This document shows, piece after piece, positions 1-12,294 of a DNA stretch of 64,000 bases; the first letter of the stretch is position 1; each line of letters begins with the position of its first letter. The notes beneath the pieces were generated by a model. It worked only from the letters and a program-made list of their open reading frames with translations. It made no database searches and was not told the DNA's origin. This DNA is from Lolium rigidum (lineage: Eukaryota > Streptophyta > Magnoliopsida > Poales > Poaceae): contig NC_061509.1 of assembly GCF_022539505.1 (NCBI RefSeq), forward strand, positions 208,964,254 through 209,028,253. The letters are read 5' to 3'. Position numbers and translations under genes: made by a program.

Positions 1-1342
1 CTGCGGCCACTGTGTAACGTCGCCCGCGCCGCGCCGCAATGACGTTTCCATCGGTCCTGGTCCCGATCCCGGTGGCTCCCTCCACGTACGGGCCGGACGA
101 GCCGACGGCGACCAGGCAATGAGCGAGCGGCAGGTGTACGCACCGTTGCACGCGTCCATCCAAACTCGATCAGGTGTACGGGCATCATCTTCCTCGTTCC
201 ACCCGAGACGAACGCGCCGATGATGATGTCTAGCTCAAGAGAGACAAATTAAGCGCGCGGCAGCACACAACGACATAGGTGTCCGGTGGCCATATGGGGA
301 GCCACCGACGATGGATTGATCGACTCCGTGCATGCATGGGACCGCTGTCAGAGACAACGGCCCTGTGCGGCATACATGCATCCTGCCGCGGTTGATTGTT
401 TTCCAGGAGCTGCCTCTCTTCGGGCAAGACCGCAAGACACATGTACAAGGCCAGCCGCTCTGCCGGGCTATGTGGCTAAGTGTTGACGCTTAGATCATAC
501 ACCGACCGAGACGATTGACGTGCCGCCATCCGCGACGTACGCGTGCCCCGCGACCGCCGGTGTGCCGCCCTCCTACGTACGCAACGAGCGGTCTCTTGTG
601 ATTCTGCCCATCACGCTACACGCACATATCGAACTTCTAGATGCGTCTGCCGTCGTGCATATCCTAGCATGGCAGATGCAACTGGGATACTACCACGACT
701 CCTTTCAGCACCCCAAGAGAGAATCTATCGGAATGGCACGTACATGAGTGATTCTGTCGGAATTGGGCAGCTCCTGCATCCATGGGACCTGACCAACCGC
801 GCCACATATTCCTGACTGATAAACACTTTGTTTAGCTATAAAGATGGAGTACGTTGCACATAAGCTTTGCATGCATGCGCATATCGTGCAAAATGCATAA
901 AGAAAACCCACGTACGCGTCCTTTCACTCTAGGGAAAAGATCTTACCAAATCGCACTACCATTTTAATACGCATATTAAGCAGAAGCATAATCGCACTAC
1001 CAAACTGCTAAAGGCCAAGTTTCATTTCCTCTCCTAGCATGCTGCCGTGTTCTCTTTATAAACAAAAGAATGCTTCCGTGTTCTGAATCTTCTGATATTT
1101 CCTCTCCTGGCCAGCCTAGCTAATAATGGTAACTAGTAGCTTGGTAGGGAGAGCTATAGCAGATCGATCATGCATGCCGTCATAACTGAACTAAACAACT
1201 TCACATGAAGATTGCATTCCGTCAGGAGGAGAACTACGTACGTCGCATGCCATCTCCCTGAATCGAGCATGGGCCTGCGGCATCTAGAAGGCCATTCGTC
1301 CATGCATGGCCTCAGCCATGACTCAGCAAATACAGGTTTAGT
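1..1342. other. non-coding stretch, no gene recognised
   Basis: Only short unrelated open frames occur here on both strands. None resembles a known protein and none has a plausible gene structure. The DNA is of mixed composition, with several palindromic CGTACG and GCATGC words but no terminal repeats that I could pair. It may be a degraded element or a gene-flanking region. Confidence 0.5.
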
Positions 1343-1612
1343 ATATAATATGCACATCCTTTAGCTCGGATAGTAGAAACGAAGTTACGCTGCAATGAGA
1401 ATGGGCACAAACAAGGAATTGTTGCATTGAGTCGTGATGGGAATACCACCAGCGAAAAGAGCAGGAGAAATAAGGGTACTTTCTACGAGCACGTGGCAAG
1501 AAGGCAAGCAAGTGAGAGATATTTGTATGCAATATCGACGTTAGATTTCTACTCCATCCGTTTTCTTTTAGTTTTCCATAAAGTTTAAGACCAATTAGCA
1601 AGTTATTTATTA

Positions 1613-1702
1613 CTTCCTCCGATCCATAATAAATACTATTGGAGATTTTGTACTAAGATTGTACTGTACTAAGTTCCCGACACTTATTACTGATCGGGGG
1701 AA
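1613..1702. mobile_element. Stowaway-type MITE (Tc1/Mariner)
   Basis: A 90-bp element begins CTTCCTCCGATCCATAATAA and ends with the partly complementary TTACTGATCGGGGGAA, flanked by TA on both sides (1611-1612 and 1703-1704). The CTCCCTCCG-like end and the TA target duplication are typical of grass Stowaway MITEs. It has no coding capacity. Confidence 0.75.
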
Positions 1703-2206
1703 TACTAGTAATTTGATATTTCGCGAGATATTCAAAAATGTCATGTGAATTCGAGTGTACTAGCGCTATATGTTCCACACTTCAACAATATTATAATATG
1801 CACATCTTTTTAGCTCGGATCGTAGAAACGAAGATAGGCTGCATTGAGAAAAGGGACATAGACGATGGGTGGCCCGACACTTGTCCCTTGAACAACTTGT
1901 GTCGAGTCATGAGGAGAACACTACTAGGAAAAAAAGAGCACTACGACGAACATGTGGCAACATAGAAAGCAAGCGAGAGATATTTGTGCTGCAATTTCCA
2001 CGTTGGACTACCACTCCCTCTGTTCTCTTTTAATTTACATTCCACAAAGTTTAAGATCAATTGTTAAGTTATTTACTAAATCATCCATAATAAGTGTTGC
2101 AGATTTATTACTAAGTTAGTACAACCTTTGTACTAAATTTCCTACACCTATTAAGGATGAGAGGGGGTACTAGTAATTTCATATGTCGCGAGGATGAGAG
2201 GGGGTA

Positions 2207-2300
2207 CTTCCTCTAATCCATAATAAGTGTTGCAGATTTATTACTAAGTTAGTAAAAAATTTGTACTAAATTCCTGACACTTATTAAGGACCGAATGGAC
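2207..2300. mobile_element. Stowaway-type MITE, degenerate
   Basis: The element begins CTTCCTCTAATCCATAATAA and ends ACTTATTAAGGACCGAATGGAC, flanked by TA at 2205-2206 and 2301-2302. Its core TTTATTACTAAGTTAGTA is shared with a more decayed copy at about 2080-2160. Together they sit where the Stowaway at 1613 sits in the first copy of the local duplication. Confidence 0.6.
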
Positions 2301-2389
2301 TACTAGTAATTTAATATGTCGAGAGCTATTCAACAAATTCATGTGAATTCTAGTGTACTAGTGTTATATTCTCCACTACGGGAAAGTAG

Positions 2390-2880
2390 GTCGTTGTCGT
2401 GCGACAGTTTGCACGGCAAAGACGCCTGTACGCACGGCAACGACTTTGCCGTGCGTGAACTCACGGCAACGAGTGCCCGGCAAAGTCTTCGACGGCAAAG
2501 ACTTCTTTGCCGTGCGCATGCCACAAGGCTGCACGGCAAAGACCTTTGCCGTGCGCGCTCATCGCTGCCGTGAGTGAATTTCTCTGCCGTGCGGCGTATC
2601 TTTGCCGTGCGTTAGTTTCTCTGCCGTGCGCCCCGTCATTGCCGTGCGCCGGAGTTGTTGCCGTGCGCCTCGGTCGTTGCCGTGCGCTAGCTGTGCCGTG
2701 CTCCTCACCTTTGCCGTGCGGCCGAGCCCCAGCACGCACGGCAAAGATATCTCCAGGCACACCCACAAGCTCCTCAGGAGCACAGGCTTGCGCCACATGG
2801 CGCCTTTGCCGTGTGTATGCACACGGCAAAGTGACCAAAAGTCCTTTGCCGTGTGCATACACACGGCAAAGGCCCTCAGT
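2390..2880. repeat. CACTA subterminal repeat block
   Basis: More than twenty copies of TTTGCCGTGCG or its complement CACGGCAAAG occur in direct and inverted arrangement. The block ends in a small palindrome around CATACACACGGCAAAG followed by a T-rich run. In En/Spm-type elements such blocks are binding sites for the TNPA-like protein. It is the densest repeat cluster in the element. Confidence 0.85.
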
Positions 2881-3289
2881 TTTTTCATTTTTTTTTGCTG
2901 CTTTTCATTAATCCCTGCATTTCAAAATTGCATTTCACATATATATAACATATACAACATATATATTCACCATAGCATCACCAAACACATCAACAACACC
3001 ACAAATACATCGAGCACACATAGTTCATGCATAACAAGTGCAATGTCCATTATTACAATCCATAACAAGTGCGAACAATCCATAACAAGTGCGAACAATG
3101 CATTACAACGACGACGAGTGCACGAAGACCATGCCATCAACCTTGTCCTCCTCCGCTTCCGCCGGCCCTCATCGTCATTGCCTTGTGACATATAATCTAT
3201 AAGCATGTTGATGGAATGAACATTTGCATTTGCATATTGAACACTTGAACAAGTAGCGGGTTGGGCACAAGAGGACTCACCGCGGTTCA

Positions 3290-4809
3290 TGCTCCGGATG
3301 ATGTTCATGTTGTTGACGGTGATAGGTGTCCCCGGGGTCGATTGGGCGGTGGCGGCATCCACGGCATGGAGTAAGGTGGAGGAGGAGGAAGACTCCCCGG
3401 TGGAGAAGTCGGAACCGTCGGCTCATCGGCCCGGCTCATGCGTGCCTTGCTGTTGCTGCATCATCTCGCTGCTTTGTTGTTGCATCCGCTTGCATCATCG
3501 TAATGCCGCTGCTGCTCGGTACTCCGGAACACTGCCGCTCCAAGTTCCGTGCGTGCTCCTGGGCTGCCTGCTCCTTTTCGCCATCTCCGCCTACGATGTG
3601 TCCGCGATGTCATTAACATTTCAATGGAAAGCATGTGCATGTAAAGGAAAGGTAGAGGCCGGAGGAAGAACATACCCATAAACGCTCGACAGCTAGATCC
3701 GAAGCCCGTGGCCGAGGCTCTACCTCAGGCTGGCCGCTCTTACGACCACGACGGATCTGGTGGAGAGGGGAACCTTCGGCGGGTCGACGCACCCGTCACC
3801 AAACCATAGGCGGCCATGCTTCAAGCCTTCTCCCGCAAGCACCGCGACCTCGGGGTCAAAGTCCTCGGCCTCTGGGTTGGCGTCCTCGCCGTGCTGCAGC
3901 TTGAACTTGGAGACATACGACGTGCACTAGGTCTCGGATTGCGGGTTAACCCACAAGGACCCCGTCTCGGGATCAGGCGTCTTCCTTTGCTTCATCTTCT
4001 TTAGCACGGCAAAGACGTTAGGCTTCGCTCCCGTCACCGACTTCCCGCAAAAGAGAACATGTAATTGAGTGAAGTGACACACCCTTGCGGAGTTAACAAA
4101 TACTCCCTCCGTTCTTTTTTAATTGACTCGGATTTAGTACAAGTTTGTACTAAATTTGAGTCAATTAAAGAACGGAGAGAGTATATAACATGAATTTAAA
4201 GAATGAAGGAACCATTAATTTGCTCACCTCCTTCAGCGGTGAAGAGAGATGGGGATGCTTGCCTTGGATATGCAACCACCTCGCATCTCTGCCGCTTCTT
4301 CTTGCCCTCCTCGTGCTTCTTCGAGTGCTGGGGGCATGTCCGCCACATGACCATCGCACGAAAGCACCTATCGTCGTTGCCGACGTGCGAGGAGGGTTCT
4401 ACATGCACAAGATAAACCCATTATGGTAAAATAAACTACATGGCGATAAAGAAATCAATAACACATAAATGCAAATACACGCGAAATACTGCCACGGTCG
4501 CATGAGCGTGTCGCGAGCGTCCTCCTTACTAATATGGACGAATCGGTCGGCGTGCCAGTCGCGGACGCATTGAATACGTGCCTCGTAGTGCATGCCAGTC
4601 ACCCTCTTCCTTGCAAGCTGGTGTAGGACATCATCGCACGCATTCTCCTTGCCCTCGGCCCTCTTGAAGTATCTCTGCAACCATGCACATAGGTAAAACA
4701 AGGGGCATTAGTGCAATTATTGTGAACCAAGGAGAGTGTATGAATGGTAAGAAGTCAAAAGTCACGTACCCAGAATTTGGCAACAACCAAATCCGCCGCG
4801 GTGCCGCGG
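3290..4809 (-). pseudogene. 3' part of CACTA TNPA-like gene (Ptta/En/Spm type)
   Basis: Read on the minus strand, 4701-4460 encodes a conserved stretch including KRVTGMHYEARIQCVRDWHA and KEDARDTLMRPWQYF. 4408-4196 encodes a CPQHSKKHEEGKKKR stretch, and 4010-3770 encodes a tail of the kind GSLWVNPQSETY. These match my memory of the second protein of grass CACTA elements. The parts lie in different frames separated by likely introns; one intron holds the Stowaway at 4103. The upstream exon is cut at 4809 by the LTR element and continues at 11534. The protein would bind subterminal repeats and assist transposition. It is broken by insertion and frame changes. Confidence 0.7.
4103..4181. mobile_element. 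Stowaway-type MITE, near-perfect inverted repeat
   Basis: A 79-bp element starts CTCCCTCCGTTCTTTTTTAA and ends TTAAAGAACGGAGAGAG, flanked by TA at 4101-4102 and 4182-4183. The two halves are almost perfectly complementary around GTACAAGTTTGTAC, so the element folds into one long hairpin. It lies in a probable intron of the CACTA TNPA-like gene. Confidence 0.9.
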
Positions 4810-6406
4810 TGATACGTCTCCGACGTATCGATAATTTCTTATGTTCTATGCCATATTATTGATGATACCTACATGTTTTATGCACACTTTATGTCATATT
4901 CGTGCATTTTACGGAACTAACCTATTAACAAGATGCCGAAGTGCCGGTTCCTGTTTTACTGCTGTTTTGGTTTCGAAATCCTAGTAACGAAATATTCTCG
5001 GAATTGGACGAAACGAAGACCCAGGGGCCTATTTTTCCACGGAGCTTCCAGAAGACCGAAGAACATACGAAGTGGGGCCACGAGGTGGCGACACCACAAG
5101 GCGGCGCGGCCTAGGGGGGCCCGCGCCGCCTATGGTGTGGCCCCCTCGTCGGGCCCCGACTCCGCCCTTCCGCCTACTTAAAGCCTCCGTCGCGAAACCC
5201 ACGAGGCGAAAAACCACGATACGGAAAACCTTGCGAGACGCCGCCGCCGCCGATCCCATCTCGGGGGATTCCGGAGATCTCCTCCGGCACCCTGCCGGAG
5301 AGGGGATTCATCTCCCGGAGGACTCTACACCGCCATGGTCGCCTCCGGAGTGATGAGTGAGTAGTTCACCCCTGGACTATGGGTCCATAGCGGTAGCTAG
5401 ATGGTTGTCTTCTCCTCATTGTGCTTCATTGTTGGATCTTGTGAGCTGCCTAACATGATCAAGATCATCTATCTGTAATACTCTATGTTGTGTTTGTCGG
5501 GATCCGATGGATAGAGAATACCATGTCATGTTAATTATCAAGTTATTACATATGTGTTGTTTATGATCTTGCATGCTCTCCGTTACTAGTAGAGGCTCTG
5601 GCCAAGTTTTTACTTTTAACTTCAAGAGGGAGTATTTATGCTCGATAGTGGGTTCATGCCTGCATTGACACAGGACGGTGACGAGAAAGTTCTAAGGTTG
5701 TGTTGTCTTGTTGCCACTAGGGATAAAACATTGGCGCTATGTCCAGAGGATGTAGTTGTTGATTACATTACGCACCATACTTAATGCAATTGTCTGTTGC
5801 TTAGCAACTTAATGCTGGAGGGGTTCGGATGATAACCTTGAAGGTGGACTTTTTAGGCATAGATGCGAGTTGGATGGCGGTCTATGTACTTTGTCGTAAT
5901 GCCCAATTAAATCTCACTATACTTATCATGTCATGTATGTGCATTGTTATGCCCTCTCTATTTGTCAATTGCCCGTACTGTAATTTGTTCACCCAACATG
6001 CTTTTATCTTATGGGAGAGACACCTCTAGTGAGCTGTGGACCCCGGTCCATTCTTTTAATCTCGAAATACAAATCTGCTGCAATACTTGTTTTTACTATT
6101 TTCTCTGCAAACAATCATCTTCCACACAATACGGTTAATCCTTTGTTACGGCAAGCCGGTGAGATTGACAACCTCACTTTGTTTCGTTGGGGCAAAGTAC
6201 TTTGGTTGTGTTGTGCGGGTTCCACGTTGGCGCCGGAATCTCCGGTGTTGCGCCGCACTACATCCCGCCGCCATCAACCTTCAACGTGCTTCTTGGCTCC
6301 TCCTGGTTCGATAAACCTTGGTTTCTTTCGAGGGAAAACTTGCTGCTGTGCGCATCATACCTTCCTCTTGGGGTTGCCCAACGAACGTGTGAAATACACG
6401 CCATCA
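4810..6406 (+). repeat. 5' LTR (copy A)
   Basis: This 1597-bp LTR begins TGATACGTCTCCGACGTATC and ends ACACGCCATCA. The start is an inverted repeat, GATACGTC-TCC-GACGTATC. A CTACTTAAAGCC word near 5173 could serve as a TATA-like signal. The sequence matches the four sister LTRs at 9935, 19456, 24570 and 29636 over its full length. Confidence 0.95.
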
Positions 6407-6673
6407 AGCATATTTTACGGCGCCGTTGCGTGTGGAGATCAAGACACGCTCGCAAGGGGAGTCTCCACTTCTCAATCTCTTTACTTTGTTTTTGTCTTGC
6501 TTTATTTTATTTACTACTTTGTTTGCTGCATTATATCAAAACACAAAAAAATTAGTTGCTAGCTTTACTTTATTTACTTGTCTTGCTCTGCTATATCAAA
6601 AACACAAAAAAATTAGTTACTTGTTTTACTTTACTTAATATCATGCATGTTTTTATTTCACTAGTTAAGCATA

Positions 6674-7252
6674 ATGGAAAACAACAAAAATATGAGAGAT
6701 CTTTATGAACTTTATCTTGAATTAGGACATGATGTGTTTGAAGAGAGAATTAAAAAACCCATGGAACTTTATATGCATGCTAATGGGAATGTTATTACCA
6801 TGGATGCTTTGAACACCATTGTTGCTAATGCTATGGAAAATTCTAAGCTTGGGGAAGCTGGCTCTGATGAGCATGATCTTTTTAGTCCCCCAAGCATTGA
6901 GGAGAAAATTTTCTTTTATGATTACAATATGCCTCCTATATATGATGATAGCCACTTTGTTGAATTTGCTCCCACTACAACTAATAAAATTGATTATGCT
7001 TACGTGGAGAGTAATAATTTTATGCATGAGACTCATGATAAGAATGCTTTATGTGATAGTTACATTGTTGAGTTTGCTCATGATGCTACTGAAAATTATT
7101 ATGAGAGAGGAAAATATGGTTGTAGAAATTTTCATGTTACTAAAACACCTCTCTATGTGCTTGAAATTTTTGAAGCTACACTTGTTTTATCTTCCTATGC
7201 TTGTTACTTTGCTCTTCATGAACTTGTTTATTTACAAGATTCCTATGCATAG
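6674..7252 (+). CDS. uncharacterised retrotransposon ORF, 192 aa
   Basis: The ORF begins MENNKNMRDLYELYLELGHD and is acidic and rich in Asn, His and Tyr. I recognise no Gag, zinc-knuckle, protease or polymerase motif. A sister copy lies at 21319-21972. The two agree until the codons after TPLYVL, where copy A reads GTGCTTGAA and the sister reads GTGCTGAAA. The one-base difference gives different C-termini (192 versus 217 residues). The sister's longer, hydrophobic tail may be the original form. Function is unknown; it may be a remnant or a lineage-specific protein of this non-autonomous family. Confidence 0.55.
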   Translation: MENNKNMRDLYELYLELGHDVFEERIKKPMELYMHANGNVITMDALNTIVANAMENSKLGEAGSDEHDLFSPPSIEEKIFFYDYNMPPIYDDSHFVEFAPTTTNKIDYAYVESNNFMHETHDKNALCDSYIVEFAHDATENYYERGKYGCRNFHVTKTPLYVLEIFEATLVLSSYACYFALHELVYLQDSYA

Positions 7253-9934
7253 GAAGCATTTTAGACTTAAATGTGTTTTGAATTTGCCTCTTGATGCTCT
7301 CTTTTGCTTCAAATACTATTTCTTGTGAGTGCATCATTAAAGCTACTTGAGCCCATCTTAATGGCTATAAAGAAAGAACTTCTTGGGAGATAACCCATGT
7401 GTTATTTTACTACAGTATTTTTGTTTTATATTTGAGTCTTGGAAGTTGTTTACTACTGTAGCAACCTCTCCTTATCTTAGTTTTGATGTTTTGTTGTGCC
7501 AAGTAAAGTCTTTGATAGTAAAGTAAGTACTAGATTTGGATTACTGCGCGAGTTCCAGATTTCTTTGCTGTCACGAATCTGGGTCTACCTCCCTGTAGGT
7601 AGCTCAGAAAATTAAGCCAATTTACGTGCATGATCCTCAGATATGTACGCAACTTTCATTCAATTTGAGCATTTTCGTTTGAGCAAGTCTGGTGGCCTAA
7701 TAAAATCCATCTTTACGGACTGTTCTGTTTTGACAGATTCTGTCTTTTATTTCGCATTGCCTCTTTTGCTATGTTGGATGAATTTCTTTGATCCACTAAT
7801 GTCCAGTAGCTTTATGCAATGTCCAGAAGTGTTAAGAATGATTGTGTCACCTCTGAACATGTGAATTTTTATTATGCACTAACCCTCTAATGAGTTGTTT
7901 CGAGTTTGGTGTGGAGGAAGTTTTCAAGGATCAAGAGAGGAGTATGATGCAATATGATCAAGGAGAGTGAAAGCTCTAAGCTTGGGGATGCCCCGGTGGT
8001 TCACCCCTGCATATTCTAAGAAGACTCAAGCGTCTAAGCTTGGGGATGCCCAAGGCATCCCCTTCTTCATCGACAACATTATCGGGTTCCTCCCCTGAAA
8101 CTATATTTTTATTCCGTCACATCTTATGCACTTTGCTTGGAGCGTCGGTTTGTTTTTGTTTTTTGTTTTGTTTGAATAAAATGGATCCTAGCATTCACTT
8201 TATGGGAGAGAGACACGCTCCGCTGTAGCATATGGACAAATATGTCCTTAGGCTCTACTCATAGTATTCATGGCGAAGTTTCTTCTTCGTTAAATTGTTA
8301 TATGGTTGGAATTGGAAAATGATACATGTAGTAAATTGCTATAATGTCTTGGATAATTTGATACTTGGCAATTGTTGTGCTCATGTTTAAGCTCTTGCAT
8401 CATATACTTTGCACCCATTAATGAAGAAATACTTAGAGCTTGCTAATTTGGTTTGCATATTTGGTTTCTCTAGAGTCTAGATAACATCTAGTATTGAGTT
8501 TTGAACAACAAGGAAGACGGTATGGAGTCTTATAATGTTTACCATATGTCTTTTATGTGAGTTTTGCTGTACCGTTCATCCTTGTGTTTGTTTCAAATAA
8601 CCTTGCTAGCCTAAACCTTGTATCGAGAGGGAATACTTCTCATGCATCCAAAATCCTTGAGCCAACCACTATGCCATTTGTGTCCACCATACCTACCTAC
8701 TACATGGTATTTATCCGCCATTCCAAAGTAAATTGCTTGAGTGCTACCTTTAAAATTCCATCATTCACCTTTGCAATACATAGCTCATGGGACAAATAGC
8801 TTAAAAACTATTGTGGTATTGAATATGTACTTATGCACTTTATCTCTTATTAAGTTGCTTGTTGTGCGATAACCATGTTTACAGGGACGCCATCAACTAT
8901 TCTTTGTTGGATATCATGTGAGTTGCTATGCATGTCCGTCTTGTACGAAGCAAGAGAGATCTACCACCTTCATGGTTGGAGCATGCATGTTGTTAGAGAA
9001 GAACTTTGGGCCGCTAACTAAAGCCATGATTCATGGTGGAAGTTTCGGTTTGGACATATATCCTCAATCTCATATGAGAATAATAATTGTTGCCACATGC
9101 TTATGCATTAAAGAGGAGTCCATTATCTGTTGTCCATGTTGTCCCGGTATGGATGTCTAAGTTGAGAATAATCAAAAGCGAGAAATCCAAAATGCGAGCT
9201 TTCTCCTTAGACCTTTGTACGAGGCGGCATGGAGGTACCCCATTGTGACACTTGGTCAAAACATGTGCATTGCAAAGATCCGGTAGTCCAAGTTAATTAG
9301 GACAAGGTGCGGGCACTATTAGTATACTATGCATGAGACTTGCAACTTGTAAGATATAATGTACATAACTCATATGCTTTATTACTACCGTTGACAAAAT
9401 TGTTTCATGTTTTCAAAATAAAAGCTCTAGCACAAATATAGCAATCGATGCTTTCCTCTTTGAAGGACCATTCTTTTTACTTTTATGTTGAGTCAGTTCA
9501 CCTATTTCTCTCCACCTCAAGAAGCAAACACTTGTGTGAAGCTGTGCATTGATTCCTACATACTTGCATATTGTACTTGTTATACTACTCTATGTTGACA
9601 ATTATCCATGAGATATACATGTTACAAGTTGAAAGCAACCGCTGAAACTTAATCTTCCTTTGTGTTGCTTCAATACCTTTACTTTGATTTATTGCTTTAT
9701 GAGTTAACTCTTATGCAAGACTTATTAATACTTGTCTTGAAGTACTATTCATGAAAAGTCTTTGCTTTATGATTCACTTGTTTACTCATGTCATTACCAT
9801 TGTTTTGATCGCTGCATTCACTACATATGTTTACAAATAGTATGATCAAGGTTATGATGGCATATCACTTCAGAAATTATCTTTGTTATCGTTTTACCTG
9901 CTCGGGACGAGCGAGAACTAAGCTTGGGGATGCT
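7253..9934 (+). other. non-coding internal region of LTR element A
   Basis: There is no long ORF in this 2.7 kb. It is strongly conserved with the matching parts of the two sister internal regions (21973-24569 and about 27050-29635), so it is probably kept for RNA function such as packaging or priming. Notable words are CTAAGCTTGGGGATGCC at about 7977 and 8035, the second forming the hairpin GGGGATGCC-CAA-GGCATCCCC (8042-8062). The same motif recurs next to the 3' LTR. Confidence 0.7.
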
Positions 9935-11533
9935 TGATACGTCTCCGACGTATCGATAATTTCTTATGTTCTATGCCATATTATTGATGATACCTACATG
10001 TTTTATGCACACTTTATGTCATATTCGTGCATTTTACGGAACTAACCTATTAACAAGATGCCGAAGTGCCGGTTCTCGTTTTCTGCTGTTTTTGGTTTCA
10101 GAAATCCTAGTAACGAAATATTCTCGGAATTGGACGAAACGAAGACCCGGGGGCCTATTTTTCCACGGAGCTTCCGGAAGACCGAAGAACATACGAAGTG
10201 GGGCCACGAGGTGGCGACACCACAAGGCGGCGCGGCCTAGGGGGGCCCGCGCCGCCCTATGGTGTGGCCCCATCGTCGGCCCCCGACTCTGCCCTTCCGC
10301 CTACTTAAAGCCTCCGTCGCGAAACCCCGAGGCGAAAAACCACGATACGGAAAACCTTGCCGAGACGCCGCCGCCGCCGATCCCATCTCGGGGATTCACG
10401 GAGATCTCCTCCGGCACCCTGCCGGAGAGGGGATTCATCTCCCGGAGGACTCTACACCACCATGGTCGCCTCCGGAGTGATGAGTGAGTAGTTCACCCCT
10501 GGACTATGGGTCCATAGCAGTAGCTAGATGGTTGTCTTCTCCTCATTGTGCTTCATTGTTGGATCTTGTGAGCTGCCTAACATGATCAAGATCATCTATC
10601 TGTAATACTCTATGTTGTGTTTTTCGGGATCCGATGGATAGAGAATACCATGTCATGTTAATTATCAAGTTATTACATATGTGTTGTTTATGATCTTGCA
10701 TGCTCTCCGTTACTAGTAGAGGCTGCGGCCAAGTTTTTACTTTTAACTCCAAGAGGGAGTATTTATGCTCGATAGTGGGTTCATGCCTGCATTGACACAC
10801 GGGACGATGATGAGAAAGTTCTAAGGTTGTGTTGTCTTGTTGCCACTTGGGATAAAACATTGGCGCTATGTCCAAGGATGTAGTTGTTGATTACATTACG
10901 CACCATACTTAATGCAATTGTCCGTTGTTAGCAACTTAATACTTGGAGGGGTTCGGATGATAACTCTGAAGGTGGACTTTTTAGGCATAGATGCGGTTGG
11001 ATGGTGGTCTATGTACTTTGTCGTAATGCCCAATTAAATCTCACTATACTTATCATGTCATGTATGTGCATTGTTATGCCCTCTCTATTTGTCAATTGCC
11101 CGACTGTAATTTGTTCACCCAACATGCTTTTATCTTATGGGAGAGACACCTCTAGTGAGCTGTGGACCCCGGTCCATTCTTTTAATACTTGAAATACAAA
11201 TCTGCTGCAATACTTGTTTTTACTATTTTCTCTGCAAACAATCATCTTCCACACAATACGGTTAATCCTTTGTTACAGCAAGCCGGTGAGATTGACAACC
11301 TCAGCTGTTTCGTTGGGGCAAAGTACTTTGGTTGTGTTGTGCAGGTTCCACGTTGGCGCCGGAATCTCCGGTGTTGCGCCGCACTACATCCCGCCGCCAT
11401 CAACCTTCAACGTGCTTCTTGGCTCCTCCTGGTTCGATAAACCTTGGTTTCTTTCTGAGGGAAAACTTGCTGCTGTGCGCATCATACCTTCCTCTTGGGG
11501 TTGCCCAACGAACGTGTGAAATACACGCCATCA
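9935..11533 (+). repeat. 3' LTR (copy B)
   Basis: This 1599-bp LTR has the same TGATACGTC start and CGCCATCA end as copy A. It is preceded by AAGCTTGGGGATGCT, the presumed plus-strand priming site, and followed by the target duplication CGCGG. Confidence 0.95.
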
Positions 11534-12294
11534 CGCGGCCAAGAGGATCTTCCGCGAGGCTGTAGTGGGCCCACCTCCAAGCTACGTCGCAGCCACCAGT
11601 AGGGAAATTGACTATCCCAGGGAAATACCATCTAAGTAGGCCCCCAAGGATGTTCGAGTACCCACGTGGCGGTCTCTGCGACGGGTCTTCATACTGGAAC
11701 GAGCTGCACCATGAAACGACAACATCAATATGTATGTGATAATAATTTTGATAATGACAAAATTGCGATAACGAAATGCCAAAAATTAACATGTACCTCC
11801 TTCCATAGGGCTGTAGAACAACGTGCCTGTAGCGCCAGTTCTTCAGCGCGGGGAGCTGTGTTATCCCACGCCGATATGGCTTCCTATCACGTGGCCTCAG
11901 CCTCTCCACATCTGGAACGTACTGGTAATCCTCCGGCTCACACCACTCTAGGCTTGGATCAGGATCGAACACTAAGTTCCCCAACCCCTCATCCTCCGAG
12001 AGGTCCTCCTCGTCCCCCTCCTCCTCCTGGTCCTCCCCACCCCCTCCTCCTCCTGGTCCTCCCCACCCCCGTGGTGCTCCTGGTCCTCCTCCTCGTCATC
12101 ATCATCGGCTGCGGGAGGGGGGCTAGGACTAGGAGTGAGTACCCGCGTCGCATTCTTCCTACGCGGCCGCCCTGTGGGAGCGACAGGAGGGGGGCTAGGA
12201 GGGGGGTAGTAGCTCGGCCCCGCCTCGAAGTCCCTACACCTACCAAGTCCTTGAGCTTCTTTTTAAGACCGCCACCCTTTTTTTTTGGCGGCAT
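11534..12294 (-). pseudogene. 5' part of CACTA TNPA-like gene
   Basis: The minus strand starts near 12294 with a basic MPPKKKGGGLKKKLKD stretch. It then runs through a Pro/Gly-rich low-complexity section (12000-12110) and continues in another frame from 11984 with LEWCEPEDYQYVPDVERLRP. An intron with GT…AG borders probably covers about 11708-11797, since read-through there gives AT-rich non-protein-like sequence. The conserved part ends at LAEDPLGR beside the LTR insertion at 11533 and resumes at 4809. It is the upstream portion of the gene described at 3290-4809. Confidence 0.7.

Larger units (their letters stand above)
1343..2373. repeat. imperfect tandem duplication, offset about 448 bp
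   Basis: The segment beginning near 1351 (TGCACATCCTTTAGCTCGGA) recurs near 1799 in diverged form. Both copies run through the same landmarks: an ACGAAG block, an AGAGATATTTGT block, a Stowaway-like insertion and a TCATGTGAATTC block (1739 and 2339). The second copy ends where the CACTA element begins at 2374. It also holds a smaller internal repeat (about 2085-2175 and 2207-2310). The copies are clearly diverged, so the duplication is old. Confidence 0.7.
4810..11533 (+). mobile_element. complete non-autonomous LTR retrotransposon, target duplication CGCGG
   Basis: Two 1.6-kb LTRs (4810-6406 and 9935-11533) flank a 3.5-kb internal region. Five-base duplications CGCGG lie at 4805-4809 and 11534-11538, so this is an intact insertion. 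Removing it rejoins the CACTA TNPA-like reading frame (…SLAEDPLGR before, TAADLVVAKFW after). A degraded primer-binding site follows the 5' LTR. The motif AAGCTTGGGGATGCT precedes the 3' LTR in the place of the polypurine tract. No gag, protease, integrase or reverse transcriptase is present; only one uncharacterised ORF (6674-7252). The family may be of the Sabrina-like group of Pooideae elements, but the name is uncertain. Confidence 0.93.

Noticed and set aside
2461..2911. Overlapping frames of 109-134 residues on both strands
   Set aside because: They arise from the TTTGCCGTGCG repeat block; the peptides are repeats of LPCA, HGKD and similar words.
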